DNA of 64,000 nt, from NCBI RefSeq assembly GCF_036669915.1, contig NC_089314.1, positions 29,991,592-30,055,591 on the forward strand, read 5' to 3'. The stretch comes from Pocillopora verrucosa (Eukaryota > Cnidaria > Anthozoa > Scleractinia > Pocilloporidae). The position numbers and the translations under genes were made by a program. This document shows positions 25,346-38,195 of the stretch, in pieces; within the stretch, counting starts at the first letter, position 1, and the number at the start of each line of letters is the position of its first letter. The notes beneath the pieces were generated by a model that worked only from the letters and a program-made list of their open reading frames with translations, ran no database searches and was not told the origin of the DNA.

Positions 25346-27832
25346 TCAGAAATCCTTTGGTCTTATTTTCATCTCGGTTCTCTTGAGAGAGTAATAATGT
25401 CCTTTCCAGTGATGCCAGTTCACTCCATCAGCATAGGTGGAGTGGTTGCCACGAAGATACAGGCCATTGAGATTTGAGCGGTGACACTCCTTGTACCACC
25501 AGGCTCCTTTGAACTTAATGGCGCAGTTGTGATCCACATGATCGTCATTCTCTTGATCTCTAGTGGTGAATGGCATACCGCGATGGAAAGCAAGAGAGTC
25601 ACCAGAATTTCCTGACAAAATGAGCCGCACTATGAGTATTACGTTTGACCAACAATGAGCCGTTCGTAATTCAAAAGAAATCTTAAAATATAAGAGAAGT
25701 ATAATTTAACAATGATAAAATGGATTAAAAGCATTCTTAGTAATATCTATGATTCTTGTCGATGTTAGTAGGGATTAAAATACTCAATATAATGATTACA
25801 ATAAATATGTTCGCCGAGACACTCCTCAGATTTGGATTAGTTGGTCAGGTTAACTGCGAAAGATCCACCGACGAATAGATTTGGACTAATCAACGTCCGG
25901 TATGCGCTGTCCAGGATTGCATGGCGATGAGCTGAGGTTACTTCTTTGTCTTCCAAAGCTATTGATGTAAAAGATTTTAAGCATACTTACATTACTTAGC
26001 TCTCTCCTCCTCCTCCCCTGCCCCCCAACTTCTTAGAATGACTAGATTAGAGGAGACAAAATGACAGTTCTACCTGAATAAGAACCAAGGATCAGCTTGT
26101 ACTTGTCTTTCTCACTCATAACACCAAACAAGTTATACTCAGCATAAGCTGTGTTTCCTTCAAAGTCTTCAAAATCCACACGCAGCGTGTTATTATCATC
26201 TGAGGTCAAGCGGTGAATTTTGTCCAGTCCGAGCCAAAACTCACCACACAGGTCACCAAAGCCACGTTTGTAGTCGTTCCAGTAGCGGTAGAAATCAACC
26301 GAGCCGTCCAGTCTCTTCTGGAACACAGTCCATCCTCCACCCTCCGTTGTTTGGTCACAGAATACATCAAAGGCAGGCAAATTATCAGGTTTAATGGGAT
26401 AGACACCGTCAGCTGGTTTACCCGCGGATTTGTAGATTTCTGCGCAGTTTCTTTTGACTGAAAATCAGTTAAAAAACAAAAAACAAAAAACAAAACAACA
26501 CTCCTACTTTAAATTGTTTGGATATTGAGTGCTTTTTGTTTGCTTTCCTGACTATTGCTCTGGCTGATAAAATTTGATTCTGAACATTAACAAATACCAT
26601 TTATTCTTCCTTAATATCTACCAGCTATATTCATTTAAAGTGACCGTACGTGGCTTTTCCTTTTTAGCTTTCATTCAGTGGTTAATATTTTGTTCTTGAA
26701 GTCAATTTTGAAACTTTAGTGAGTAACTCCTCGCGTACTACACGAGAGACTGGTCTACAGAATCCAGCCATTTTACCTTCAACTTGGCAGGTTTCTCCAG
26801 TGAATTTTTCCTGACAGACACAACGAAATCCTTTATTGGTGAATCCAGCTTGACAGGTGCCATTGTTTAAGCATGGGCTGCTGCTGCATAAATTCTGTTG
26901 ACAAAAGAAAGTAAGCTATAGTGCAGATCTTCCTTATGTTATGTCTTTAGCCTACGAAAACGAAACAATCTCTTCTGGCACCTCGATTGCAAGATATGTG
27001 TAACCCGGATTTTTCACGAGAAGAAATGGAGCATGGTTTTCCTCTGTGGCGTTATTCAACTCGCATTTTTGGTTTCCTCCTGCAACAGGTCCAATATTGA
27101 TGGACACACAATTGGGCTCCATATAACACATTACTCTGCAACTTCCTTCGTTGGGCACCTCTACACTTATGATGGTGTGATTTTTCATGGTCATGTTTGG
27201 TATTGGGTCCTTGAATATGATGTTTCGATAGTCGTCGTCTGTGGTAGGCAAACAAATATATCGTTTAGTTTCCACTCACTCGAGGTACTCTTTTATTTTC
27301 ACTCATGAGAAAGGCACATTAGACCACTTTCTTTCAAAACTTTACTGCACGAGAACCCTGGCGAAATTTTCCCTAAAGGTGACTGTCATCTCTTGAAAAT
27401 TAAACTTAGCAAAAATCAATCTTTGATCGTGAATTAAAGCGCGGAAAGAAAATATTAAGGAAAATATCAAGAATATTTTCACAGCGTTCATTACCACCTG
27501 TGAATCGTTTGTTTAAATTCATCATTTTGAAACATTGATGCGCAGTTGGTGGGATCTTTTTGAAATTTGACTTTTTTTGTATCTTCTATTTCATATAGAA
27601 GACATTTTGGGTTGGATAAAAATTGTCTGCTTGAGGATTATTTGCTTTGATCAGCAGGTAGCATATGTAGTTCATGTAACGGTTTTGAGGAAACGACGCC
27701 AGAAAGATAAAACACAAGAAATTTAAAAAGGGATTTATACTCACCAGTGCAACAGATGCATGGTGGGAGAATAATTCCATGGAAGATATAGAGAGTACTA
27801 ATGATCGGTTGGAGAGAAAACTTGAACTGCAT
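25346..27832 (-). CDS. FReD-E: secreted PAN-EGF-FReD protein, intact
   Basis: Exons: signal 27745-27832, PAN 26982-27238, EGF 26777-26894, FReD part 1 26074-26457, FReD part 2 25346-25611; 371 codons including stop, same phases as B. Two oddities are visible. The first PAN cysteine is Tyr (DDDYRNIIF against DDDCRNIIF in B). The donor after the PAN exon is GAG|GTGCCA, not the usual GAG|GTAACA, because about 31 intron bases are missing between two ACC triplets. The calcium-type motif reads RDQENDD, a conservative change. Variable positions are [22 protein letters not shown] and [10 protein letters not shown]. The promoter module sits at 28.74-28.86 kb. Confidence 0.83.
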
Positions 27833-28739
27833 CGCTATAAATAAATAATTGTAAATTCAAGGCAAATACCTTGTTCAGTTATGTAATTGTATTACAACAC
27901 GTTGTTATACTAACAGGCCTGTGTCATCCCTTGCTCAAAGAAAACTTAGTACGAATTTCTTCATATTAAATATTCATTCTCGAAGGTGAGTTAACAGCTG
28001 CAAAAGCCGCAAAAAGAGGAAGATATAATAGACCGGTGTAACGCATTTTGTCTGCATTTGAGTATTTTTTAAATTCTTACTCTACCTTGTAAATTTCATC
28101 TCATTCTGATAAGCCATAATATTTTCGAAAGTACCAGAGAAGAACAAAATAGAGCACATCACACTTATCAGAAGTGACAGGAGTTTATCAATATGTTTAT
28201 TTTCAGCCTGTTTAACTTTGAACTTGCGGCAATTACGTTAAGACCAAGAAACAAATTTTTGCAGACTTGCTACCGGCAAGGGTGTTAGGTCACTTCTGAA
28301 ATACAATCTTTTAACAATTTATCCTTTTTTATCTCAAAACATTCTCCAATACGATAAAATGGCATTGCACATTATTAACATGAAAAGTTAATTTATAGCA
28401 ACTTTAAGTACAGAGGCCTAAGTTTTTTATGGCTCGTTTTGCTAATGGTAGTTGAGCATGGTAGTTAGCATTAAACATCACCCGATTTCATCCTAGTTAG
28501 ACTGGTCGCAAGCATTCTATGACTTTCGGATGGTATTTGAGAGCTTCAACCTAAAAATTTCAAATTTGTAACAACTTTGACCAGAAGGATGTGACAGAAA
28601 GCGAAAGATCGTGTGGCTGAATTGACAGAATTTTGCACAAAATTTTCCTCGATCATTTCTGCAATCAGCGCAATTGGTCTGAGCAAGAAAGGCTTAGCCT
28701 AAGATATATAGATAAGTAGCTCACAGAGATATTTCTTAC

Positions 28740-28864
28740 CTTCTGAGCGAAAAAGTGTTTTTCGCACTTGGTTTTGTTCCTGAGATTATCAATAGTGAAA
28801 ACTTTATGGTGTCGTGCTTTCCTTTAATTTATAGAACTGTTTGAGCTTCTGTAACTATGGTTAC
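28740..28864 (-). promoter_or_regulatory. FReD-E promoter and noncoding first exon
   Basis: Palindrome at 28851-28864, TATA-like box at 28826-28834, donor with the exon ending at 28740. Same 16-base gap between palindrome and TATA box as in B and D. Confidence 0.65.
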
Positions 28865-29701
28865 AAAACAAAACCGCTGTTTTATAGGCCACAGTCATTC
28901 TTCCTGTCCAGCTGTTCTAATTGTTGTCAGACATCAGATCATAACTACTGTGTTTAAATCTAAATGACTGGTCTCATCCTAGTACCACTGGATATGACAG
29001 TCAATGAAATCCTTCGATGAAAATCCAGTAGAATGTTTTGAAAAACTTTTATAGCACGTCTAACTCTTAAATAAAGCTGCAAATTATTTGGTCAAAACAC
29101 TTTCAGCGGGACATGTAAGAAGTTTTAGAATGACACTATGTCGTTCTATTTTCCCTGGAGATAATTAAAGTTTTATGATCGGTTTTACGTCTTTCAAATT
29201 GAAAATTTATGGAAATATGAACTTTTAGAACTACACAGTGTGTCGCATTTTCCTCCGGAGTTAACCGTGGGGAAAATTTTGTCAAAATTACTCTCATTTT
29301 CTTTGACAACCAGGAAGAAGAAATAATATCATGAAAATTAGTGATATTAATTAAAACCCTGAAAAAGCGTCAAATTATAGTTTCAGCTGCTCGCGTGGTA
29401 GATAAAAATAAAGTTTCGTGTGACGGCTTTAATATCTAAAACCCTTAAATGCGAGAGAATATCTGAAGTGAAATTTAGTATAAATTTTACGTGACATTGC
29501 ATCCTCCACTCCGCTCGATCGTTGTAGTGGTTTTGTTTTGGTAATAAAGGTAGTTTTGTTTTGGCCGTTTTGCTTGTTTTAGTTTTGGTCCTTTCGTTTT
29601 ACTGTTTCGGGTCTTAGTACATGCTGAAATCATTAACGATATCATCACAAACTTAACATTTTGACTCAATATCTTTCCGCTGACAAAAGCGATTTTACTA
29701 G

Positions 29702-29815
29702 AAAGTGCTCAGAAACTTGGAGAAAATGGTCATAAAATGCAAGGGAAGCCATTGGCCTGACTAAGAACATAATATACAGTGTTACAGAGAATGTAATATA
29801 CTATTACAAATACGT
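29702..29815 (+). pseudogene. Exon Q, copy 3 (internal deletion)
   Basis: Acceptor TTTTACTAG kept; about 30 bases in the middle (the VDFEVFF part) are missing and the donor GTAAGC is mutated (TACAAATACG). Confidence 0.4.
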
Positions 29816-29964
29816 GTAGCACGATACTTCTCATCGTGGGCGAGAAGCTAATTTGCGATGTTGTATTCTTGTTAAAACAGACTGTTATTAACGACAAGAT
29901 AACTAAGTTCTATCAACTGAGTAGATAATGTAAATTGGTCCCCGTGTCATATAAATCCGTAATA

Positions 29965-30165
29965 GACCTCGCTCACCGTCGAGTCTCTGTGGCTCCGAGT
30001 GGTAGAGCATCGGAAAACGGAATCCGACGGTCTGAGGTTCGATTCCTCCTTCTGATAGTTTTTAAACAAACCCAAACACAAGAGCCTGCTCTCCAGACGG
30101 CGGTAACAGGTCTTACTTGAGGAGAGATACCGCCGGTAACCAGCTTTCAAAGAAACCTCTGTCCA
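29965..30165 (+). mobile_element. tRNA-derived SINE (type 2)
   Basis: Head GTCTCTGTGGCTCCGAGTGG (two bases inserted in the A box), B box GGTTCGATTCC, full body with hairpin. Left part of the A/F duplicated block. Confidence 0.6.
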
Positions 30166-30740
30166 TGGTTAGCTGTAATCATCCTCTCTTCACATAATCA
30201 TGCTAACATTGTGTTCATTTTATCTCTAATACTCATTTGTCACTACTCTGAGTGCGACTCTAACTTTCTTGATGGTGATGTTTAGGACGACATCGAAACG
30301 TCTAACCGCGCTTAGGGTTGAAATGTTTTTTATTAAAACCTATTCAGTTAATTTATTAATTTATCTTTTCCTTTATTTATTCATCTTTTTATTTATCTAC
30401 TTGTTCATTGAGTTATCTGATGTAGAGAATTCGGTTTTAAATCGAAAATCGTTCCTAAACTAATCCGTGCTGATTATTAACCCTTTGACCCTTAAGAATG
30501 ACTAACATCTAATTTCTCCTCACATTATTGACCCTGAATCAAACATTAAGGTCATGAGAAGAAAGGAAATGATCACCAACTCAAGAAGCTCTTGATTGTT
30601 AAACTAATTCTCTCTGTCATCATCTTAGGAAATGTATAGAGAGCAGTATGGAGAATATGCATCCTGATTTTAGGGTGTAAAGGGTGAAACGAAGGTGAAT
30701 CGTTTGAGACTGTCACTAACAAATTTCTTGTTGTCACTAG

Positions 30741-30906
30741 AGCCATGAGTCTCAGAGCGTGGATGGTGGAAAGCTACCTGCAGATTCTTCAGTACCTGGG
30801 GCGTGCACCTAAAGATATGGACAAACTCACGTCTAAATTAAAAACCTTACATGAGTTGGACGCCATAGCCGCAGAACGAGCCAAAAGAACGGTCTTGGTT
30901 TCTTGA
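30741..30906 (+). pseudogene. ADCK5-like terminal exon, copy in the F block
   Basis: 166-base exon, open, nearly identical to the copy at 1788-1953; it is part of the segmental duplication shared by A and F. The upstream part of the intron is cut at about 29943, where unrelated repeat sequence joins. Confidence 0.6.
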
Positions 30907-31226
30907 TTTCGTTCCCCATCGCATTCAAATTGGGAATAACCGAAAATTTTAATATATCAAAGATTTTAATCATTTATAAGTAAATAGAGCTGTAAGAAGT
31001 CCTCTTTTAGCCTGCAAAGCAATATCACAGGCTATCCAAAAGGCCACTTTCGATAGATCAAAATTCTAACATGGCTCCGAGGCTAGGGGGTATAAAACAA
31101 AAGAAATTAATTATTCATCTCTCAACCTCGATGTGATTTCTTTTGTTTTAGAAGCCTATGAGGGAGCCACGTTTGAGTTTTGATTTATCGATTTATTGAT
31201 TTGTCAGGTATACCAATTCTACGCTG

Positions 31227-31263
<37 letters not shown>

Positions 31264-31270
<7 letters not shown>

Positions 31271-31431
31271 TTATGAGAGGAAAAAAGGGACGTAACTACA
31301 TTTCCCGACAAGCCTGTTTCGTGAATCGCTTCACTCTTCAGGGGTTTAAACCCCTGAAGAGTGAAGCGATTCACGAAACAGGCTTGTCGGGAAATGTAGT
31401 TACGTCCCTTTTTTCCTCTCATAATATTTAT
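31264..31431. mobile_element. Foldback element, 84-bp perfect arms (unit F)
   Basis: Same element; centre GGGGTTTAAACCCC. Here the 59-base flank lies on the right (31432-31490) and is reverse-complemented relative to unit A. TA microsatellites surround it (31229-31265, 31491-31590). Confidence 0.85.
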
Positions 31432-31490
31432 CCTGCTCTGCTTCAACGTATTGAGCACTGTTCCACGCGAAAATCGACTTGCAGACTTCC

Positions 31491-31521
<31 letters not shown>

Positions 31522-31538
31522 GTATATATATATATATA

Positions 31539-31586
<48 letters not shown>

Positions 31587-31817
31587 TATAAATGTGGGGG
31601 TAGAGTCTACCTTGGCATAAAGTGCTCAATGCTGTGGTAGCAGAGCTGAGTATATATAAGTGAAAGAATCAAAGAGGACGCATCGATTCTCTGTTACTCT
31701 GAGTTTCGCGCCTAAGCGCTCGTCAGACAGAGCCTGTGTCCCCAATTGCAACATATATCGCGCTCTACTCCTTCGTATCGAGCACTGTAAAACGGAAAAA
31801 TCAATACACAGACTTCC

Positions 31818-31849
<32 letters not shown>

Positions 31850-32844
31850 TATAGAAAGATTGTTTTCCTACAAGCGTTATACGATACTTCTCATCAAGAG
31901 CGAAGTCCTAACTTGCGATTTAGTGCGGCTGCTAGAATAACTTAACATAAATAATATCACTTTCAGTGTCGATCGATATGGCTCCTTTGAATGCCTTGAC
32001 TTTCGTCGAAGATGGACTGGTACAAACTAAATATTGACTGCCGTAACTCCGTCTTGGTGGAGGAATCTTGTTCGTCCACATTACGCCACCAAGTAGGAAA
32101 GTAGGATGTGATTAATCGACATCTGACTCGCGATAACCTTCAAAAGTTGGCTTATTATGACTTGTTTACGAGAGAGGTTTAATTAATTTTGTTATGGTTA
32201 TAATGAAAGTTCTGCTTTCTTAAAAGATTTTTTTTCTGTCCATTGATTTGTTTCTTTTGCTGCAGTTCGCATTTTTACACCGCAAGGAGATTTCATTATT
32301 TTAAGAGGTTTCTTCCCCATCAAGAAAAACTTCTGAACCGACAACATTCAATCCTTAACTTTTGATTTATTTTTATTTCATTATATTCTCACCTACTCAT
32401 CCTCACATTTGGTATTTCTACAAACTTAGTTCGTAACATAATCACCCGATGAGCCATATCTACAAAATGGAACTTGGGCGTGACGATGTGTTCTTATGAT
32501 TGAGAGTGCAATATGTTATTAATAACAGTGTAAGGTATTTACTTTAACAAAAGCTAAGAAAATACAAATAAAAGCAATATATGAAGCATTTTAGAATCAT
32601 CGACATTACGTTATCGCATTCCAGTGTACACTACAACTCGAAATATTTGTTTTTCTGATAGCGTTCTTTAGGGTCAAAACATTGGGTAATTGTTTAGGGT
32701 TTCGTTATAGAAATCAAAGGTATCTAAAACTGAATTAGCGACTGGGTTTAGTCTTCTGATTAACTTTGAAAAAATGAAGACTTTGTGATCGCTTTGTGTT
32801 CCGTTAAGTGAAAATACGAGTCAAAACATATATAACCGAGAAAG

Positions 32845-33060
32845 AAGGAGCATAGAGTCGTGATGGCTATAATGATACAAGCCATTGAGATTCGAGGATA
32901 GCTCTTGTAAACACCAAACACCCACTTAAAATTTTATGGAGACAGGGTCTTTTCAGCCGCTGCCCCCAAGCTACAGAATGTCTCACCCATAAATCTTATA
33001 TTGAGTCCATCAGTTTCTGTTTTTGAGAAACGATTAAAGACGTATTTTTCCTGAGCTACT
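32845..33060 (+). mobile_element. LINE remnant (unit F)
   Basis: Near-identical to the unit A remnant, as expected from the A/F duplication. Confidence 0.58.
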
Positions 33061-33109
33061 TATTATTATAATTATTATTATTATCGGTTAACTGGCCGAT
33101 TCTACGGAA

Positions 33110-35721
33110 TCAATTACACCTATTTTGAAAAACGCACACAAAGAAGCAAGAAAAACCCTGAACAACCTCGAACATTGCGATGAACCTTTCGCTAAGCTGC
33201 AATTTAATAGTGATTATTAAATGCTGAATGGACTCGATCTTAAGTTGATACTGTATCATTGTTGTGCCACGAACATGACAGTTCGTGTACCTCGTGTACC
33301 ACCAGGCTCCTTTGAACTTAATGGCGCAGTTAATGTTGGTTTTAGAAATGTCGTTATCTTTATCTCTAGTGGTGAATGGCATATCGCGATGCTCAGCAAG
33401 AGAGTCACCAGAATTTCCTGACAAAATGAGCAGCAGGATGAGTATTACGTTTGACCAACAATGAACCGTTCAAAAGAAATCTTCAAATATCAGATAAGTA
33501 TAATTTAACAGTAATGATATGGAATAAAAGCATTCTTAGTATTATCTATGATTCATGTCGAAGATTCTGGGGATTGAATTACTAAATATGATAATGCCAA
33601 TAAATATGTTTGCCGAGACACTCATCTGAGTTGGATTATTTCGTCAGGTTAACTACGCATGATCTACCAGCGAATACCTTTGGACTAATCAACGTCCGGT
33701 GTGCGCTGTCCAGGATTGCATATCGATGAGCTGTGGTTACTTTTTTTTGTCTTCCAAAGCTATTGAATGATATTAAATAGTTTAAACATATTTGCATTAC
33801 TCAGCACTCTCCTCCCCTCCCCTCTCCTCCCTCCTACCACCCTTTCTTAGAATGACTAGAGTAGAAGAGACAAAATGACAGTTCTACCTGAATAAGAACC
33901 AAGAATCAGCTTGTACTTGTCTTTCTCACTCATAACACGAAACATATTATACTCAGCATAAGCATTTTTTCCTTCAAAGTCTTCCAAGTCTACACGCAGC
34001 GAATTGTTAACATCAGAGGTCAGGCGGTGAATCTTATCCAGTCCGAGCCAAAACTCATCACGTGGGTCACCAAAGCCATGTTTGTAGTCGTGCCAGTAGC
34101 GGTAGAAATCAACCGAGCCGTTCAGTCTCTTCTGAAACACAGTCCATCCTCCACCCTTCGTTGTTTGGTCGCAGAATACATCAAAGGCATGTAAGTTATC
34201 AGGTTTTATAGTGTACATACCATCTTTTCTATCCCCAGCTTTGTAAATTTCAGCACAATTTTTTTTCAAGCCTATGAATAAATGAGAAAATTGTAGAATT
34301 CGACGCCGCGCACACCAGACACTCGTCCAAGGAATAAAATTTCAATCATTTCTAAATATATACTCCACAATGATCGATTTAAGAATGAGTTTAAATCTAC
34401 TTCTGACACCAGATTCCAAAAACAGTTAGTAAATTACCCTAATTCCAGTGGTTCATTTAACCCAAGAGGATTTGTGAACGAAAACGCTTTTTATGCTACC
34501 TTGCAACTGGCAATTTTCTCCACTGAATCCATGACGACAAACACAACGAAAACCTTTACTGGTGAATCCAGCTTGACAGGTGCCATTGTTCAAACATGAA
34601 CTGCTACTGCAGGGATTCTGTTGGTAAAACAAAGTAAAGTTCGTGAAACTTTTCCTTACATCAAGAATAAAATCACTTTAGCGCCAAAAAATTAAACAAC
34701 CTCCTCTGATCAATAACAAAATAAAGCTCTTGTAGCTTTCCCCTTAGACAAGAATCAAGAATAAGATCACTTTAACCTTAAATGAAAAGAAATCATGTGT
34801 CCGACTCCTCTCAGGTTGGTAAAATGTGCGAAATTTTTACCTCGATTGCAAGATATATGAAGCCTGGTTTATTCACAAGAAGAAATAGAGCATGGTTTTC
34901 CTCAGTGGCGTTGTTCAACTCGCATTTTTGGTTTCCTCCTTCTACAGGTCCAATATTAATGGACACGCAATCAGGCTCCATATAACACATAACTCTGCAG
35001 CTCCCCTCATTGGGCACTTCTGCACTCCAGATCACACGATCCTTCATGGCCATGTTTTGTATTGGGTCCCTAAATATAATGTTTCGACAATCGTCGCCTG
35101 GGGAAAGCAAAACGAATAGGATTACATACTCGTCCATGCAGGTTATCGCTTACTCGTAAAAATTTCTTATTGTCAATTGGTAGAGAAACACATTAAAGCA
35201 CGCTCTTTTGCCAACTTACTGCATGAAAACCTTTATTGAAGAGTTTTCTCTGAAGGATATTTTCATCTTTTCATACTTCAATTCTAACAGGAGGTTTTAT
35301 TTATTCAGCGTAAAGGATATATGTTACGGAAAATATCCGAAAAATAATAATTTTCATGGCGTTAATTACCACACTACAATATCTTTGACTCGTTTGTTTC
35401 AATTTATAAATATGCGCATCTTTTAGGGCTTTTTTCAAATACGGTGAAGGAAAACCGTATCCAATAGTCTCCGTATATGTGCCTAAAAGGAGACATTTTG
35501 AGTTAGAAAATAAGTATTCGCTTAAAGATTGTTTGCATTGTTCGACGGTGGCCTAGTTCTTCTAATGGATTCGAGGGAGCAGCGCCAGAAAAATGAAACG
35601 CAAAAAATTTAATAACAGCGTAGTTATACTCACCAGTGCAACAAAAACACGGTGGGAGGGTTATTCCAAGAAGAATATAGATATTACCAATGATAGCTTC
35701 AAGGAAAGACTTCAACTGCAT
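33110..35721 (-). CDS. FReD-F: PAN-EGF-FReD copy with a deleted and replaced C terminus
   Basis: Signal 35634-35721 (starts MQLKSFLEAIIGN), PAN 34841-35097, EGF 34500-34617 and FReD part 1 33888-34271 are open with correct splice sites. FReD part 2 starts at 33417 but is cut at WWYTR: about 130 bases encoding the SNLNG to PVDF end are missing. The frame runs on through 3' flank to a stop at 33110, adding about 45 unrelated residues; total 385 codons including stop. The junction carries a small duplication (GTGTACC-TC-GTGTACC), as expected of templated end-joining. RDKDND replaces RDQDND. Without the second FReD half, folding and ligand binding are doubtful, so this may be a pseudogene in an open frame. 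Its sister is copy A. Confidence 0.65.
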
Positions 35722-37646
35722 TGCTATAAATTATAAATTAACTCCAAGGTAAGAATCATGATCGTGACCATTGAAAGTCGTCTCAAATTATGAAACTTCC
35801 TGTTTTTCTATCGATTGAAATGCTAATAAAGGTCATGCCATTGTTCAGCTATTTCTCCTCAAAGGAACTCTTCGTAATCGCGAAATTTCGATAACAAATA
35901 CTTTGTTTTATTTGTATTATTGAAAGTATCGACGCCATTCTGCTGATGGGTTTTTTCATTTCCTCTCTTTGGAAAGGTAATCATTATGGGAATTTCTCCT
36001 TAGTAAATAAAAATTCATTCATTCAAGGCACAAAAAGAGGAACATCAGCATACAATGAGCCACTTACATAATTTTTGTTTTCTATGCTTCAATGAGCCAT
36101 TATATTTCATAGTGGAAGAGAGCCAGCTCAATTATCTTACACGGAAGAAAAACACTCTTTTTGTAGAGTGTAGTGAAATATTAAAAGGCTGGTCGCACCT
36201 ACGCATCCGCATCAGCATATCAAACTTTGCCTATTGTTATGGTTAGGATTTTTTAATACAATGGGCCTTTTGTTATCCATCTTTAGGGACTTTTCTAGTT
36301 AGTATCACGAGCTTTTACTCGGCTTGATTCGGATTCATTCGGCAAACTGTCGGCGATGACATTTTTCTCCAGCGGTAGTCTACTTGGGAAAATTTGAACA
36401 GACTAACAGGGGGTTAGTCAGTAATTGTCCAGGGTAACGATTGTCATACAGTGTTTGAAACGAGTGGACCGTTAATGTATTTTCTCTTAAAGTAACTTCC
36501 TCTGACTTCTTCAGAAGCAAGATAAGCCGTCAGTATAAAATAAATTGGAATTCAGCCGCTTGTGACATAATAGTTTGTTTTCAGTTCATGTTTTCACGGC
36601 AAGGGGCCGCGAGTAGCTTGGAGTGATTGAAAATGCGGTCTAGAGCTTATAAGCCAGGACAGGACCGTTTACGCAGGCAGGCCTTGAGGACTGATCGCAG
36701 AAGTCTAAATTGTATTCTGCTAAAAATTTCTTCTCGCGTTGTCAATGTTCAACCACTGGCGCGATGAGTATAAAAGAGTATGCAAGCCAAGAAAACAAAA
36801 AGGTGTTATTTTCGCACCTTTTTACGTTTGACTGATTTCACTTTTTCCGCTTGAAGTGCGCAGAAACAGCAAACGCAGACAGAAAGGCAAGGTAAAAGGA
36901 CTTGAGCGGCAGATTGGCTGATGCAGTATGGAAGATGAGATAGGAATATAAACAGTAGCGTCAGGGTTGAGCAGTTTATGGCGATTAGCGGTTTAAATTT
37001 ATAGAGTTTCATTTTCGCTTGGTCAATGACGGGTGTTGCGTAGTTGGCCGGCAGCACACTCTGGCACATGAATATGATGATTATTGTTCTACTGCTAAAA
37101 AAAAAAACAATTAAATAAGATAAGAAAAAAAATTAAGACATATTGCAATGAAGACACCGCTCGATGTCGAGAGTGTGTAGAAAGGCGGGTTGGTTTTGGT
37201 ATTCTTAGACTATTGTCAGGCTCGCGTTTTTGTTTTTTTTTGGTCTATTGAAGCAAAGAAACCTCGCTGTTGAAGGCAAAACAATAGGTGCAATTTTCGC
37301 ACCTTTTTCCGTTTCAGTGACTTTATTCTCCGGTTGGCCACAAGTTCTTAAACAAAAAATGTTCATCACTGCATTAGGTGAGTGAAAAAAAAATGGTGAC
37401 TTGTTTGGACTTGCTTGTTTAAACCGTCGTTTTTTGTTCCTTTTTTTTTTCGAAACGACTCCCTACCTTGCGCGCGCTCACGTTTCTCGTAGATTTGCTT
37501 TTTTTTTATCCGCTCACGCGACGCCGTTCAAAAATAAACGGGTCAAAAGGTCTTAAATTTTATCAGAGGTACTTGCATATAAAGGCCTCGTAAACGCAAG
37601 TCATAATCACTTTAGATTATCCCTTACTGAGAGAATAGCTAAGAAC

Positions 37647-38195
37647 ATGAGCAAGTTTTACGAAGTCTCGAAAGTGCTCGATAAGCGTACAGACGCCCAC
37701 GGTCGCGTTCAGTACCTCGTCCGCTGGCGTGGCTATGGAAAGAAGAACGATAGCTGGGTGGGTGAAGCCGACACAAACGAGCGCCTTAAACAAGTGTTTA
37801 GGACACGCCACCAAGGAACTCTGGGCTTGCTGCAGACCTTAGCTTTGTTAGTGGCAGAAAAGCTGAACATGAAGAAACCGCCAACAACCAGCATCGTGAG
37901 ACGTTCGTCTGTCACCATGCCGAAGGATGCCGAGACCTTTAAAGAGTTGTTCGGTGGTCTTCCTTCCGCGCCAAATCTTTTGCAAGCGACAAAATTTTCT
38001 GTGCCCATTCACGAGCTTGACGCCATAATGCCTGCCGGATGGTCACTAAATACTTTCAAAACCTCCACGACTTGTCGGTTTCAGGGTATCCGGTCGTTTC
38101 GCCTACGGGTCGTTTCGCCCACGGTCTGTTCGCCTACGAATAGAGTCGATTCGCCTACGTCTTATATGTCAGTTCGCCTACGAGTCAGATGTTGA
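37647..38195 (+). CDS. Small chromodomain protein
   Basis: 182-residue ORF starting ATGAGCAAG. Residues about 4-50 form a chromodomain: FYEVSKVLDKRTDAHGRVQY, then LVRWRGYGKKNDSW, with the aromatic and VRWRGY features of the family, which bind methylated histone tails or target retroelement integrases. Residues about 88-130 are unrecognised. The last 45 residues or so are read from a degenerate TTCGCCTACG repeat (38090-38190), so the original C terminus has probably been interrupted. A TATA box (CATATAAAGG) lies at 37576-37585, well placed for a start near 37610. No integrase, transposase or reverse transcriptase is adjacent. It could be a captured piece of a Ty3-like or Maverick-like element. 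Confidence 0.5.
   Translation: MSKFYEVSKVLDKRTDAHGRVQYLVRWRGYGKKNDSWVGEADTNERLKQVFRTRHQGTLGLLQTLALLVAEKLNMKKPPTTSIVRRSSVTMPKDAETFKELFGGLPSAPNLLQATKFSVPIHELDAIMPAGWSLNTFKTSTTCRFQGIRSFRLRVVSPTVCSPTNRVDSPTSYMSVRLRVRC
38090..38190 (+). repeat. Degenerate TTCGCCTACG tandem repeat
   Basis: Five spaced copies of TTCGCCTACG or TTCGCCCACG at 16-22 base intervals, running through the end of the chromodomain ORF. Confidence 0.75.

Noticed and set aside
31180..31629. Long open frames on both strands with IYIYIYIY runs
   Set aside because: They are translated TA microsatellite and the foldback arms; the frames change with repeat length between the two blocks.
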